DNA from: Psychrobacter sp. JCM 18903
GTDB lineage: Bacteria; Pseudomonadota; Gammaproteobacteria; Pseudomonadales; Moraxellaceae
DNA length: 64,000 nt
Direction of reading: 5' to 3'
Assembly (NCBI RefSeq): GCF_000586475.1
Contig: NZ_BAWJ01000009.1
Coordinates: forward strand, 62,001-126,000
Shown here: in pieces, positions 1 through 10,609 of the stretch
Layout: the number at the start of each line of letters is the position of its first letter
Numbering within the stretch: the first letter of the stretch is position 1
Position numbers and translations under genes: made by a program
Notes under the pieces: generated by a model
Told to the model about the DNA's origin: nothing
Database searches by the model: none
The model's input: the letters and a program-made list of their open reading frames with translations, nothing else

Positions 1-1725
1 CATGGCAGCCAGCAGTGTATCAGCACTAGCAGCAGGCAGTTATGCTGATCAAATCTCAGGATCTAGCTTTGGCACCAGCAATAACAGCATGAGTCAAGAC
101 CAAAACCGCAATAACATCAATGTCTCAACACAGGCATTTGCAGGTGGTGTATCAGGACAGGCGACCGCGCAAGAAGCGGTTAATGCCTCAAGCTTGCCAA
201 GTCAGTCAGTCATCAATACCACGCGCCCTATCAAGACATCAATACGCAAGACATGATGTTTGGTGAGCAGCTCTTCCGAGGAGCATTTTCGACCACTTCT
301 GGCTCTACCTTTAATGACAGTTACGTGATCAACCCAGGTGATAACGTCCAGTACGGATGTGGGGCGCTTATCAATATGCGGCTACCATGACCGTCGACCC
401 ACAAGGCAATATTTTCTTGCCAAATATCGGTCCAGTACGTGTCTCAGGTGTGCAAAATGGCAGTCTGCAAAATGTGGTAAAAAGTGCTGTCAGTCGTATT
501 TATCGCTCGAACGTTGCGTTTATGCTTCATTAGAGCAAGCACAGCCAGTGAAGGTATTTGTAACAGGTTTCGTCAAGCAACCAGGCTATTACGGCGGTTT
601 AGCAGCAGACTCGGTATTGTCTTATTTGGATAGAGCAGGTGGCGTTGACCCAACACGTGGTAGTTATATTGATATTCAAATCAAACGTAATGGGCAAATG
701 CTACAGCAAGTCAACCTGTATGATTTTTTACTAGCGGGTAAATTACAAGCATTCTCTTTTCGTGACGGCGATGTGATTACGGTCGCGCCGCAGAAAAAAA
801 CCTTTGAAGTGGGCGGTCAAGTCCAAAACGAATATACCTTTGAATTTGATGTGAATGATTTGACCATTGGTGATGTATTGCAAGTGGCCAATCCCGCAGC
901 AAATGCGACCAACGTTAGTATCACTCGCAGTGCAGGACGTGCACAGACGGCGGAATATTACTCGTTGGCAGAAGCTCAAAACGTGCCTGTTTATAATGGT
1001 GATCAGATGGTAGTTACCTCCGATCGTTATGCGGGCACAATCGCGGTGCAAGTAAAAGGTGCGCATACGGGTAATGGTGCCATGGTTGTGCCATATGGTG
1101 CTCGCTTAAAGGATATCGTGCCGCAACTACAGCCAAGCCCACTCGCTAAACTGACTCATTTGACCATTTATCGTGAGTCTGTTGCTGAGCAACAAAAACG
1201 CATGATTAATGAGTCGCTCGATCGTCTAGAAGAGCTGACGCTTGCCACGCAGTCGACCACTCGTGAAGAAGCAGCACTGCGTCAAGACGATGCAGCGTTG
1301 GTTAAGCAGTTTGTTGCCAAAGCGCGTAATGTTAAAACGACGGGTCAAATTGTTGTCGTCCCGAATTCGTGGCAGGATATTATTCTGCAGCAAGGTGATA
1401 TCATTGAGATACCTGCGCAAACGTCTGTCATTACCGTTAATGGTCAAGTACGAGCACAAGGCGCGCTGACCTTTAATCCAGATTATACCGTTGGTGATTA
1501 TGTTGCCAATTCAGGCGGTTTCTCTGACAATGCTGATGTTAAAGAAATCTTGATTATTCATCAAAATGGCGCCAGTGAGGTGGTCAATACCGCTTATCGT
1601 ATCCAGCAAGGCGATGAGATATGGTATTACCAAAAGTCAAAACCAAGCGCGTAGAAATTGCGCGTGGCTTATCGCAAATTGTTTATCAATTAGCCATCGC
1701 TGCTAAAGTGGTTCTCGATTTATAA
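1..1725 (+). CDS. Capsular polysaccharide export outer-membrane protein (5' truncated, frameshifted)
   Basis: This is the C-terminal part of a Wza/KpsD-type polysaccharide export protein, which forms the outer-membrane exit for capsule. The gene enters from the left edge. The coding path uses three frames: 2-256, then a frame reading VINPGDNVQ near 327-355 and MTVDPQGNIFLPNIGPV near 388-435, then 540-1640. The last part holds SLBB-like segments such as VFVTGFVKQPGYYGG. A further shift near 1630 gives the true C-terminus (KTKRVEIARGLSQI, stop 1723-1725), replacing the premature stop at 1652-1654. Each shift is a single-base change, most likely a sequencing error. It sits directly upstream of kpsC and kpsS, which supports a capsule role. 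The family call is good; the exact subfamily (Wza, KpsD or CtrA) cannot be settled from this fragment. Confidence 0.8.
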
Positions 1726-1805
1726 CCATTATTGAAAAGTTGTATAACAAGAGAACAAGTCATTTGCATAGATAGATGCAAAAGTAATGAATAAGGGTGT
1801 TAAAA

Positions 1806-4385
1806 ATGGCAAAAATCGCGGCAGATGATGTCAATGTGGCAGTGACCTCTCACTCTGATAATGCCTTGCTTTTGCCATCATCCGCATACCAATTGCCACA
1901 GCATTTGGCGGTCATTGGTAAGGGTATGCGTCAAAACAATGTACTTTTGTCTCAGGTATTGCAGGCAGATATTCAGCGCTGGTATCCGTGGTCAGGTATA
2001 CCGCAACGTATCAATGTAAGTAAAACGCATTTACTGTCTGCATTGCCATTACCAAACATGATAAAAAATCAGATAACTCATTTGTCCAGTTCCTTTCTCT
2101 CTTTTAAGCAACCCGATGCCTTTATCGGTTGGGGTCGTAAAAAAAGTTATCAACGAGCTAATAAAGTGGCTAAGCGGCAAAAGCTTGAGACATTAAGTGT
2201 CGAAGATGGCTTTTTGCGCTCATTAGATTCTGGTATTAGCAGCCGTCATGGCTGAGTGTCGTCGTTGATGACCTTGGTATTTATTTTGATGCGACGCATG
2301 ACTCACGCCTTGAGCGGCTGATTATTGAGCGTACTAAAAATACTGCTACGCCCAATAGTTACGAAATAGATGACGCGCGCGCGCGGCAATTGATGGCAAG
2401 TATTTGTAATGAGCAGCTCAGTAAATATAACGTAGTGATCGATTGTCCATCCTTGAATAAATTGATAAATGAAGACGGCGTTAATACAACAGCAGATCCA
2501 TTGAAATCGCATGTTTTATTGATTGACCAAGTGGTTGGTGATGCTTCTATCACCGGTGCGGGCGCGGATAAACGTCAGTTTAAGAAGATGTTAACATCTG
2601 CGTGTCGTAATCATCCTCATGCCCATATTTGGATAAAGGCACATCCTGCGTCAAAATCGGGATACCTGACTCGTTTAAAACTACCTAAGCAGGTTCGGTT
2701 ATTAACTCAAGCGCTCAATCCTATCGAGCTATTAGAGCAAGTTGACCATGTTTATACGGTCAGCTCCCATATGGGCTTTGAAGGGTTGATGTTAGGTAAA
2801 ACAGTACATTGCTTCGGGGTCAACTGGTATAGTGGCTGGGGTCTAACTGATGACAGCGGCGCACCCAAAAATCTGCTTAAAGCGGTCGAGAAACGTCGTC
2901 AAAAACTTGTCAGCAAACAGCTAGAGTCTAGGGGACACTCAAATCCTGCATTGTTTCCTACATCATTTGCTAAAAAAACATCTGCGACGTTAGAAACGTT
3001 ATTTTATAGCGCCTATATAGATTATAGTCGTTATGTAGATCCGGCCATCAAGCAAGCCTGTGATATTGATACAGCGATAGAATGGCTAGTGACTAATCGA
3101 TATTGGCAAGCGCGCCTTGAAGGTGATCTCACGATATATGAATTTAGTCGCTGGAAATTACCATTTGTAAAAGCTTTTATGAATCTACCGCGTACGACAT
3201 TATTTATCAAACCCAAGCCACGTCTCAAGAATTTATTGCATCCTGATCATTTTCGTGTTGATTATCAGCAGCCTCTACTAGTGTGGGGTTTGGCTAAGCG
3301 GCAACAAGTACAAAATAAATTACAGCGTAAGCTTGAGAAGCAGCCGCATTTGTCCATACCGTCTATATACTGTATGGAAGATGGATTTATCCGCTCAAAT
3401 GGTTTGGGCGCGACGTTGTTAGCACCGTTGTCAGTCGTCATAGATAAGCAAGGTATTTATTATGATGCGACCCAGCCTTCAGACTTAGAGACACAGCTAC
3501 GTCGTTGTCAAGCACTGAACCCACAGCAAAGTGTCCGTGTACAACAGCTGCAAGATAAATTGCTGAATCAGCGGGTGAGTAAATACAATGTTGGGGCTGA
3601 GGTCGACAGTGCTAATAACCAGCATACTTCGTGGATGCATGAGGCTAGGGTATCTGGTAAGCGCCGTCTGCTTATCATCGGTCAAGTCGAAGATGATTTA
3701 TCGGTGCAGTACTGTGGCTCGACGATCAAAACCAACAGCGGCTTGATTGAGCGTGTATGCCAAGACAACCCTAATGCTTATCTTATTTATAAGCCGCATC
3801 CTGACGTTGAAGCAGGGCTAAGCTGGTAAGGTTAGCGCAGAGTTTTTACAACAGGTCAGTGCCGTCGCATATGATACCGCGATGCCTGATTGCTTAGAAT
3901 GTGTCGATGAAGTACATACGATTAGCTCATTGACTGGCTTTGAGGCGTTGCTGCGTGGTTTAGACGTTACTTGCTACGGCTTACCGTTTTATGCTGGTTG
4001 GGGTTTAACGGCAGATATTGATGCCCAGTTGTCACCGAAAGCTGACTATTTAGAGAGACGAAAACGCGACACTACATTAACGCTTGAGCAATTGTTATAT
4101 TGTGCGCTTATTCGCTATCCCTTATATCGTTTACCTAATGGCTACGGGCTTGCACAAGTAGAGCAAGTGATTGACTATTTATACCCTCCTAAAAGCGCTC
4201 CTTTGCTTAAAGATATTCATAATACAGCGTCTCAAGCGCAAATATCTAACCCTATAAATAGCTCGATTAACCATGCGACTTCAGTTTTATCCACGCTACC
4301 TGACAATTTTCAACACCAAGCGACGACTCGTTTTATGCAGCAGCGTCATCAATGGCAGCAGCGCCTGCGTAAATTATCTCGTTAG
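1806..4385 (+). CDS. kpsC: Capsule polysaccharide glycosyltransferase KpsC-like (frameshifted)
   Basis: KpsC-type enzymes are two-domain retaining beta-Kdo transferases that build the Kdo linker on the lipid anchor of group 2/3 capsules. Both repeats are visible. The first has VEDGFLRS (about 2200-2222) and VSSHMGFEGLMLGKTVHCFG (2758-2817). The second has MEDGFIRSNG (3373-3402) and ISSLTGFEALLRGLDVTCYG (3922-3981), each followed by a YSGWGLT or YAGWGLT motif. ATG 1806 is preferred because AAGGG lies 8 nt upstream; GTG 1797 is the other in-frame start. Frameshifts near 2250 and 3825 split the gene into three pieces whose neighbouring frames continue the same protein, so the disruption is probably artefactual. 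The product would be about 860 residues, longer than a typical KpsC. Confidence 0.85.
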
Positions 4386-4545
4386 TTTATTCTAAACTTG
4401 TGACGCAAATCCATTGCGACAAGTAGGGGCTTTTTCGGTATAATCAGTGATGATTAGTGTGTATTTACACGGCTTAATATTCAAGTTATTTAATAAATAC
4501 TCTCGATTTTATTCTTCATCTTCTCATTAATGGTAATTCAATACT

Positions 4546-5789
4546 ATGGCAGCTTCGATGTCTCACTTGCTTACTCATCGACACGTCCTGCTGTTACAAG
4601 GAAAGATGGGCGGATTCTTCAACCGTTTTTCGACATTTCTGCAAACTCAAAATATTAAGGTTAGTAAGATTAACTTTAATGCAGGTGATGCATTTTTTTA
4701 TCATCATGATAATACCTATGAATATACCGATACGTTAGCGCAGTTCTCTTCTTGGTTGCAGGTTTCATTGAAGAAAATAGCATTGATGCGATTGTCTGTT
4801 TTGGTGATTGTCGTCCGCATCATACCCAAGCTGCTTGTATCAGTGAGCAGTTGGGCACCTCTTTCTTTGTATTTGAGGAAGGCTATTTGCGTCCCGATTA
4901 CATTACATTGCAAGAATATGGCATTAATGGCTATTCGCGCTTAAATACGGCAGATATTAAAGCGCTCAAAAAAGCCAATGATAAACCACTGTATACTCAC
5001 AATCGTTTTTATCGTTTGAGTATCGCTGCGATTGTCTACTATATTATCGTTTGGATATACAAAAGTCGCTATCCGCACTATTCGCACTATCGCGGTATGA
5101 CGGCGTGGCAAGAAGCAATCGCTTGGCTCAAAGCACCATGGCGTAAATTGCGAGGGTATTTACCTGATAAGCGATTGCAAAATAAGCTGACCAAAGAACA
5201 AAGTAATAATTATTTTTTGATTAGTTTACAAGTGCATAATGACTCGCAGATTACCCATCATAGTGACTATCGTGATGTGGTGCAGTTTATTGATGAGTCT
5301 ATTGCCAGCTTTGCAGAGTATGCTGATAAGCAGCAATTACTAGTATTTAAGCATCATCCGTTAGATCGTGGTCATCGAGATTATCGCGAGCTGGTATCTA
5401 GCTTGGCTAGACGCTATCAAGTGGCGGATCGTGTATTTTATGGTTGCGACATGCACCTGCCAACCTTGATGAAACACAGTATTGGGATGGTGACCATTAA
5501 TAGCACGACAGGTTTGCAATCGGTATATCACAAAAAACCTACCAAGATCATGGGTCGTGCGATTTATGATACGCCGAAACTGATAGATCAAAAACCACTT
5601 AATGATTTTTGGCAACAACCTAACCACCCAGATAATGAGTTTTATCTTAGATTTCGTGAATACTTGATAGAGCAAACTCAGATCAACGGGGCTTTTTATG
5701 GTAAGTCACCATGGATGCATAAATATCTGCATAGCGCAGGATGTGAACCCATAGAGAGCGATCTGTCTAAAACCAATACCCCTCAGTAG
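4546..5789 (+). CDS. kpsS: Capsule polysaccharide biosynthesis protein KpsS-like (frameshifted)
   Basis: KpsS adds the first beta-Kdo residue to the lipid acceptor, and KpsC then extends the linker, so the pair normally sits together as here. The N-terminus HVLLLQGKMGGFFNRF and the later FGDCRPHH, VFEEGYLRPDYIT and HHPLDRGHRDY motifs are characteristic of the family. One frameshift near 4755 separates the first 70 residues from the rest: the sequence should read from SSWL into AGFIEENSIDAIV, which needs one extra base. The start is ATG 4546, and ATG 4558 is an alternative just before HLLTHRH. It follows kpsC by 160 bp and ends the capsule block. Confidence 0.85.
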
Positions 5790-6138
5790 ATTATTGATTG
5801 TTCATATTCAGTTAGCATGAGTCTTGTCGAAGTGAATAAGGTGCTATCAAGCCGCTCGCTTTCTATCTGTACAGTTATCCGCTCGTAACTTCACTTGTAA
5901 ATCATCCCTCTGCTAATAAAATCGCCTTACTTTATGGTAGAAAACTGCTAGAATACTCTTTCATGCCTGCGCATAAGAGTTGACGTCCTGAGCGGTTGAT
6001 TGGAGATAATAATATTGGCAAATAAGCTGATTCTAATTATTTTCTCTTCAACGATGGACAGCTATTTTAGCGGTTGCGCCTGACAGTATTTATTTCTTAA
6101 TTTTATTATTCTATCACCCTTAATTTAGTAGGCGCTTT
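5790..6138. other. Intergenic region kpsS-lepA
   Basis: There is no credible ORF or RNA gene here. It separates the capsule block from the lepA operon and must carry the lepA promoter. The best candidate is TAGAAT at 5949-5954 with a poor -35 (CTTACT, 5926-5931) 17 bp upstream. Confidence 0.5.
5926..5954 (+). promoter_or_regulatory. Possible sigma70 promoter for the lepA operon
   Basis: CTTACT, a 17-bp spacer and TAGAAT. The -10 matches consensus at five of six positions, but the -35 matches only three, so the call rests mainly on the -10 and on position upstream of lepA. Confidence 0.3.
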
Positions 6139-7935
6139 GTGACTGCATTAGCAAATATTCGTAACTTTTCAATCATTGCCCACATTGATCATGGCAAGTC
6201 GACGCTTGCTGATCGTTTTATTCAAATGTGCGGTGCCTTGCAAGATCGCGAGATGCAGGCGCAAGTACTTGACTCCATGGATATTGAGCGTGAGCGCGGT
6301 ATCACCATTAAAGCGCAGTCGGTAACCTTATTCTACGATCATCCTAATGGTGAGCGCTATCAGCTCAACTTTATCGATACTCCAGGACACGTTGACTTCT
6401 CATACGAGGTGTCGCGTTCACTAGCCGCTTGTGAAGGGGCGCTATTGGTCGTTGATGCCGCGCAAGGGGTGGAAGCTCAGTCCGTGGCCAACTGCTATAC
6501 TGCCGTTGATCAGGGTCTAGAAGTCATGGCGGTACTAAATAAAATTGATTTGCCACAAGTCGAGCCTGAGCGTGTCATTCAAGAGATTGAAGACATCATC
6601 GGTATTGATGCAGTTGATGCGCCACGAGTTTCTGCTAAGTCGGGTTTGGGCGTCGATAAACTACTTGAGGCATTGGTTGAGTTTATCCCTGCACCGACTG
6701 GTGATCGTGAGGCACCCCTACAAGCATTGATTATTGACTCTTGGTTTGATAATTATCTGGGCGTTGTGTCATTGGTTCGGGTACGTGAAGGCACTATCCG
6801 AAAAGGTGATAAACTTTATATCAAATCAACCAAAGAAGCGCATTTAGTTGGTTCGATTGGTGTCTTTACGCCTAAGCCTGTAGATACGGGTATCTTGGAA
6901 GCGGGTGAAGTCGGTTTTATTATTGCTGGTATCAAAGATATCGCTGGCGCGCCAGTGGGTGATACGATTACTCATTCTAAAACGCCAGACGTTGAGCGTA
7001 TTCCAGGTTTTAAACAGATTACTCCGCAAGTCTATGCCGGTATGTTCCCTGTTGAATCTACAGATTTTGAAAAATTCCGTGAAGCGCTGCAAAAGCTGCA
7101 AATCAACGATGCCTCATTGTTCTTTGAGCCTGATACCTCCGATGCGCTAGGTTTTGGTTTCCGTTGTGGTTTCCTTGGCATGCTGCACATGGAGATTATC
7201 CAAGAGCGTTTAGAGCGCGAATATGACTTGGACTTGATTACCACTGCGCCGTCAGTTATCTATGAGATTGTAAAAAAAGATGGCAGTATTATCTACGTTG
7301 ATAATCCATCAAGATTGCCTGAACCCAATAATATCGAAGAGTTCCGTGAGCCGATTGCCCGTTGTCAGATTTTAGTACCGCAAGATTATCTTGGTAATGT
7401 GATGACGCTTTGTATTGAGCGTCGTGGCGTACAAGTTGATATGCGTTTTATGGGTCGTCAAGTGCAGCTGATCTTTGATATTCCAATGGGCGAAGTAGTC
7501 ATGGACTTCTTTGACCGTCTAAAATCAGTTTCGCGCGGTTTTGCCTCACTTGACTATAATTTTGAGCGTTATCAAGTCGATAAATTGGTTAAAGTAGATG
7601 TATTAATCAATGGCGAAAAAGTCGATGCGCTGGCCATGATTGTGCATGAAACCCAATCACGCTATCGTGGAAATGCGTTGGTGACTAAGATGAAAGAGTT
7701 GATTCCGCGTCAGATGTTTGATGTGGCAATTCAGGCCGCGATTGGTAGCCAAATTATTGGGCGTAGTACGGTGAAAGCCATGCGTAAAGACGTCTTAGCT
7801 AAGTGTTATGGCGGTGATGTGTCGCGTAAGAAAAAGCTATTGTCTAAGCAAAAAGCGGGTAAAAAACGTATGAAGCAAGTCGGTAATGTGGAGATTCCAC
7901 AAGAAGCCTTCTTAGCGGTATTGCAGGTTGAGTAA
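6139..7935 (+). CDS. lepA: Elongation factor 4 (back-translocating ribosomal GTPase)
   Basis: LepA/EF4 is a ribosome-associated GTPase that promotes back-translocation and affects initiation and ribosome maturation. The 598-residue ORF is full length. It has the G1 loop AHIDHGKST near the N-terminus, ERGITIKAQ switch I, DTPGHVDF (G3), NKIDLP (G4) and SAKSGLG (G5). The C-terminal basic tail [19 protein letters not shown] is specific to LepA rather than to EF-G or BipA. The start is GTG 6139, with AGGCG just upstream. It is the first gene of the conserved lepA-lepB-rnc-era-recO run. It is undamaged here, unlike several of its neighbours. Confidence 0.97.
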   Translation: MTALANIRNFSIIAHIDHGKSTLADRFIQMCGALQDREMQAQVLDSMDIERERGITIKAQSVTLFYDHPNGERYQLNFIDTPGHVDFSYEVSRSLAACEGALLVVDAAQGVEAQSVANCYTAVDQGLEVMAVLNKIDLPQVEPERVIQEIEDIIGIDAVDAPRVSAKSGLGVDKLLEALVEFIPAPTGDREAPLQALIIDSWFDNYLGVVSLVRVREGTIRKGDKLYIKSTKEAHLVGSIGVFTPKPVDTGILEAGEVGFIIAGIKDIAGAPVGDTITHSKTPDVERIPGFKQITPQVYAGMFPVESTDFEKFREALQKLQINDASLFFEPDTSDALGFGFRCGFLGMLHMEIIQERLEREYDLDLITTAPSVIYEIVKKDGSIIYVDNPSRLPEPNNIEEFREPIARCQILVPQDYLGNVMTLCIERRGVQVDMRFMGRQVQLIFDIPMGEVVMDFFDRLKSVSRGFASLDYNFERYQVDKLVKVDVLINGEKVDALAMIVHETQSRYRGNALVTKMKELIPRQMFDVAIQAAIGSQIIGRSTVKAMRKDVLAKCYGGDVSRKKKLLSKQKAGKKRMKQVGNVEIPQEAFLAVLQVE

Positions 7936-8038
7936 GTCATTACTAATTGCGGGTCAACGATAGTGTTGTTGGTGTAATTAGTGGCGAAGTTGATAGTATA
8001 GATAGCCAGATAAGTCGCTCGTTAATAGGCAATTGAGT

Positions 8039-8940
8039 ATGGATTTTGATTTTAATTTAATTTTAGTACCATTAACCATTGGTTTGGGTATTATTTGGCT
8101 ATTAGATAAGCTGACCCTGAAACAGCGTAAAACTCGCGGGCGTGGTCAAGAAAGTCTCTTGGTACGCTGGGCTTATGATTTTTTCCCCGTATTGGCAGTG
8201 GTGTTAATAGTACGCTCGTTTTTGATTGAGCCTTTTAATATTCCCTCATCTTCTATGGTGCCGACATTATATACGGGCGATTTTATTGCGGTTAATAAGT
8301 ATGCCTACGGGGTGCGCCTACCGCTGACGTATAATAAAGTGCTGGATACGGGCGCGCCTGAACATGGTGATGTGGCGGTATTCCGCTATCCTGAAAACCC
8401 AAGTATTTATTATATCAAGCGTGTTATTGGTTTGCCTGGTGATACTGTTAGTTATGATCAAGGGACACTTTCTATCAACGATGTCCCAGTTGACACTAAG
8501 CCTGTCGATTTTGCGGCAAACCTGAGTTGACCTCACAGCTTTATTTACCAGGACAAATTGGTCCAGGGCAAGTACTGACCGAAGACAGTGCGGCAGCGAT
8601 GGGTCAGCAAGAAGAAGGTGAGGCGCAATACTTTCAGGAAACACAAGGTGAAAACAAGCATCTTGTTCGTTACTTAAATGGTATGAATAGCTCTCAATAT
8701 GCACCATTTTTGCAGCAGCAATCGCCAGAAGTGGTTAGCTCAGCAGGTACCAAATGGCGTATTAGCGTTCCAGAAGGTCAGTATTTTGTGATGGGCGATA
8801 ACCGCGATCGTAGTGCTGATGGTCGGTTTTGGGGATTTGTTCCTGATGAGAATTTAGCGGGTAAAGCGGTTTATATCTGGATGCATAAGCCACCCGGACT
8901 TAATTTACCAACGTTTGAACGCAATGGTACTATTGATTAA
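8039..8940 (+). CDS. lepB: Signal peptidase I (frameshifted)
   Basis: LepB is the inner-membrane leader peptidase that removes signal peptides from secreted proteins. Two N-terminal membrane segments are visible (about residues 5-20 and 55-70). The catalytic serine lies in IPSSSMVPTL, the catalytic lysine in YYIKRVIGLPGD, and the C-terminal box E motif is GDNRDRSADGRFWGFVP. The frame breaks near 8522 at GCAAACCTGAG; one extra A or C would join it to PELTSQLYLPGQ. LepB is essential, so this is read as a base-calling loss. ATG 8039 is preferred over the in-frame TTG 8033. The gene lies about 100 bp downstream of lepA. Confidence 0.93.
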
Positions 8941-9086
8941 GATTATGTAATTAAGATTATGAGACGCTCTATTGGTTGATTTATCGATAATAGTTTTATG
9001 CTAATATTGTTGCTATCTAATAAACGGCTACCTAGTATTTCGGTAGCTCCTAAAAAATAGTTGTTTACCAGTAGAGGGATATCATA

Positions 9087-9479
9087 GTGCAGCAATTATC
9101 TGGAATCGCCACACAGCGTGGTGCTAGCGTAACGAGTATCGTTTTAATTATTCTTGTGTTAGGAGTTGCTGCCAAATTGATGGTTGCTATCGTACCTGCT
9201 CAGATCGGTGATTATCAATTGACCAAGACCTTAAGCGCACAGCTTAAGGAGGCAAATAATAATAATGAGACGGCCAAGCAGTTTGTCGAGCGTGTCAATA
9301 GACAGCTATCTATTAATGCTGATTATGATACTCAGGCGGAAGACGTATTTACTTTTATTGATAAAAAGACGGGACAATTGGCTATTCGTAAAGAATATGC
9401 AGTCACTAACAATTTCTTTGGTAATGTAGATATTGTCAATCGCTTTGAAGGTGATATCGATATGACAACAGCAGAGTAA
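9087..9479 (+). CDS. DUF4845 single-pass membrane protein
   Basis: A 130-residue protein of the DUF4845 family, which usually lies between lepB and rnc in gamma- and betaproteobacteria. One hydrophobic segment (VTSIVLIILVLGVAAKLMVAI, about residues 15-35) anchors it; the rest is a small, probably periplasmic domain. The start is GTG 9087, with GAGGGAT 7-13 nt upstream. Its function is unknown. Genomic linkage to signal peptidase and RNase III is its only functional hint. Confidence 0.85.
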   Translation: MQQLSGIATQRGASVTSIVLIILVLGVAAKLMVAIVPAQIGDYQLTKTLSAQLKEANNNNETAKQFVERVNRQLSINADYDTQAEDVFTFIDKKTGQLAIRKEYAVTNNFFGNVDIVNRFEGDIDMTTAE

Positions 9480-9484
9480 CTAAA

Positions 9485-9512
9485 AAGAGTGTTAGATCAC
9501 TCTTAAACTTTT
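9485..9512 (+). terminator. Weak hairpin after the DUF4845 gene
   Basis: AAGAGTG (9485-9491), a 6-nt loop and CACTCTT (9498-9504), followed by AAACTTTTT. The stem is short and the T-run is offset, so it may attenuate rather than terminate transcription into rnc. Confidence 0.35.
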
Positions 9513-9599
9513 TAATATCTGAATGTCTTTATAATATTCATTAATCCATACTATTACTAACCAAATCAGTAAAACAGAAGGGATAACCACAAGCCACGC

Positions 9600-10396
9600 A
9601 TGAAACCAACTTTGCAGCATTCCCAAGCGATTCCTACTCCTCAACAAAATAGCACGTCTGTCGACACGCTGATTGTTAGCTCAGAATTTATTCAGCAGTT
9701 AGCCGTATTAACACGCAAGTTAGGCTATGTGTTTAAGGACTTGAGTCTCCCCAACTTGCGTTGACACACCGCTCATTTGATAGCAAAAAAAATTATGAGC
9801 GTTTAGAGTTTTTAGGAGACGCTCTGTTAGGAATGATTGTGGGTGAGGCTTTATATCATCGCTATCCTAGCCAAAATGAGGGTCGCTTGACTCGTATGCG
9901 TGCCACCTTGGTACGTCAAGAATCATTGGTTATTATTGCGCAAAACTTAGAGCTCTCTAATCATCTGATATTAGGGATAGGTGAGCGTAAAGGTGGTGGG
10001 CGCAATCGCGCTTCTATATTGGCTGATGCTGTGGAGTCTTTGATTGGTGCTATTTATTTAGACAGCCAAGATTTGGATATTACTCGCGATTGTGTTCTCT
10101 CATGGTATGGTGATTTGATTGACAACGTTAATGACCAAAAAGCGTTAAAAGATGCCAAGAGTCGATTGCAAGAGTGGCTACAATCTAAGCAGTTTGATCT
10201 GCCACATTATGAGCTGATGGAGACACGTGGTAACGCGCCGCATCAAATTTTTGTTGTACGTTGCCATGTTAATATCAATAACTGTGTTGATATTACTGAA
10301 TCTGGTGAGAGCCGCCGTATCGCTGAACAAAAAGCAGCAGAACTAATGATTAACCAGTTGCATAAACTGCCGAGCTCAGCTAAAAAGCGATCCTAA
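9600..10396 (+). CDS. rnc: Ribonuclease III (frameshifted)
   Basis: RNase III cleaves double-stranded RNA and processes rRNA precursors. The family signature ERLEFLGDALLG is at 9800-9835. A second acidic cluster (ILADAVESLIGAIYLD) supplies metal ligands. A C-terminal double-stranded RNA-binding domain (DAKSRLQEWLQSKQ through the RRIAEQKAAELM helix) follows. From ATG 9600 the frame runs to a stop at 9762-9764 in CTCCCCAACTTGCGTTGA. Adding one C to the CCCC run at 9749-9752 restores SLPQLALTHRSFDSK, the expected RNase III sequence, so the break is probably an undercalled homopolymer. era follows. Confidence 0.93.
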
Positions 10397-10397
10397 C

Positions 10398-10412
10398 TAG
10401 GATTAACCTATG
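10398..10412 (+). repeat. Upstream copy of a 15-bp direct repeat
   Basis: TAGGATTAACCTATG occurs here and again at 10598-10612, exactly 200 bp apart. The second copy is the Shine-Dalgarno and ATG of era. This first copy also carries AGGA and an ATG, which opens a 12-codon ORF (10410-10448). Confidence 0.8.
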
Positions 10413-10448
10413 GATCGCACATACCACTTTTTTGACAGTATATGTTAA
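10410..10448 (+). other. Possible 12-codon leader ORF upstream of era
   Basis: ATG 10410 is preceded by the same AGGATTAACCT ribosome-binding context as era and encodes MDRTYHFFDSIC, then TAA. It could be a translated leader, or just a duplication of the era start that has since drifted. There is no direct evidence of expression. Confidence 0.3.
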
Positions 10449-10609
10449 GTGACGTTTTAAAAATCGTTTATTTGAATTAGCGTAAACGTCACACATTTCA
10501 AAACCTTAAATATTTCCCAGCCGATGATTGTTTTGCTTTTTTAGTGCTGATACAGCCAATACATCATTAACCACCATTTGACTGGGTATAAATTCTATAG
10601 GATTAACCT

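Noticed and set aside
743..1066. Minus-strand ORF of 107 codons opposite the capsule export gene
   Set aside because: It is antisense to a strongly supported coding frame and has no recognisable protein features.
8318..8707. 129-codon minus-strand ORF across lepB
   Set aside because: It overlaps both catalytic halves of lepB and reads as a reverse-frame shadow.
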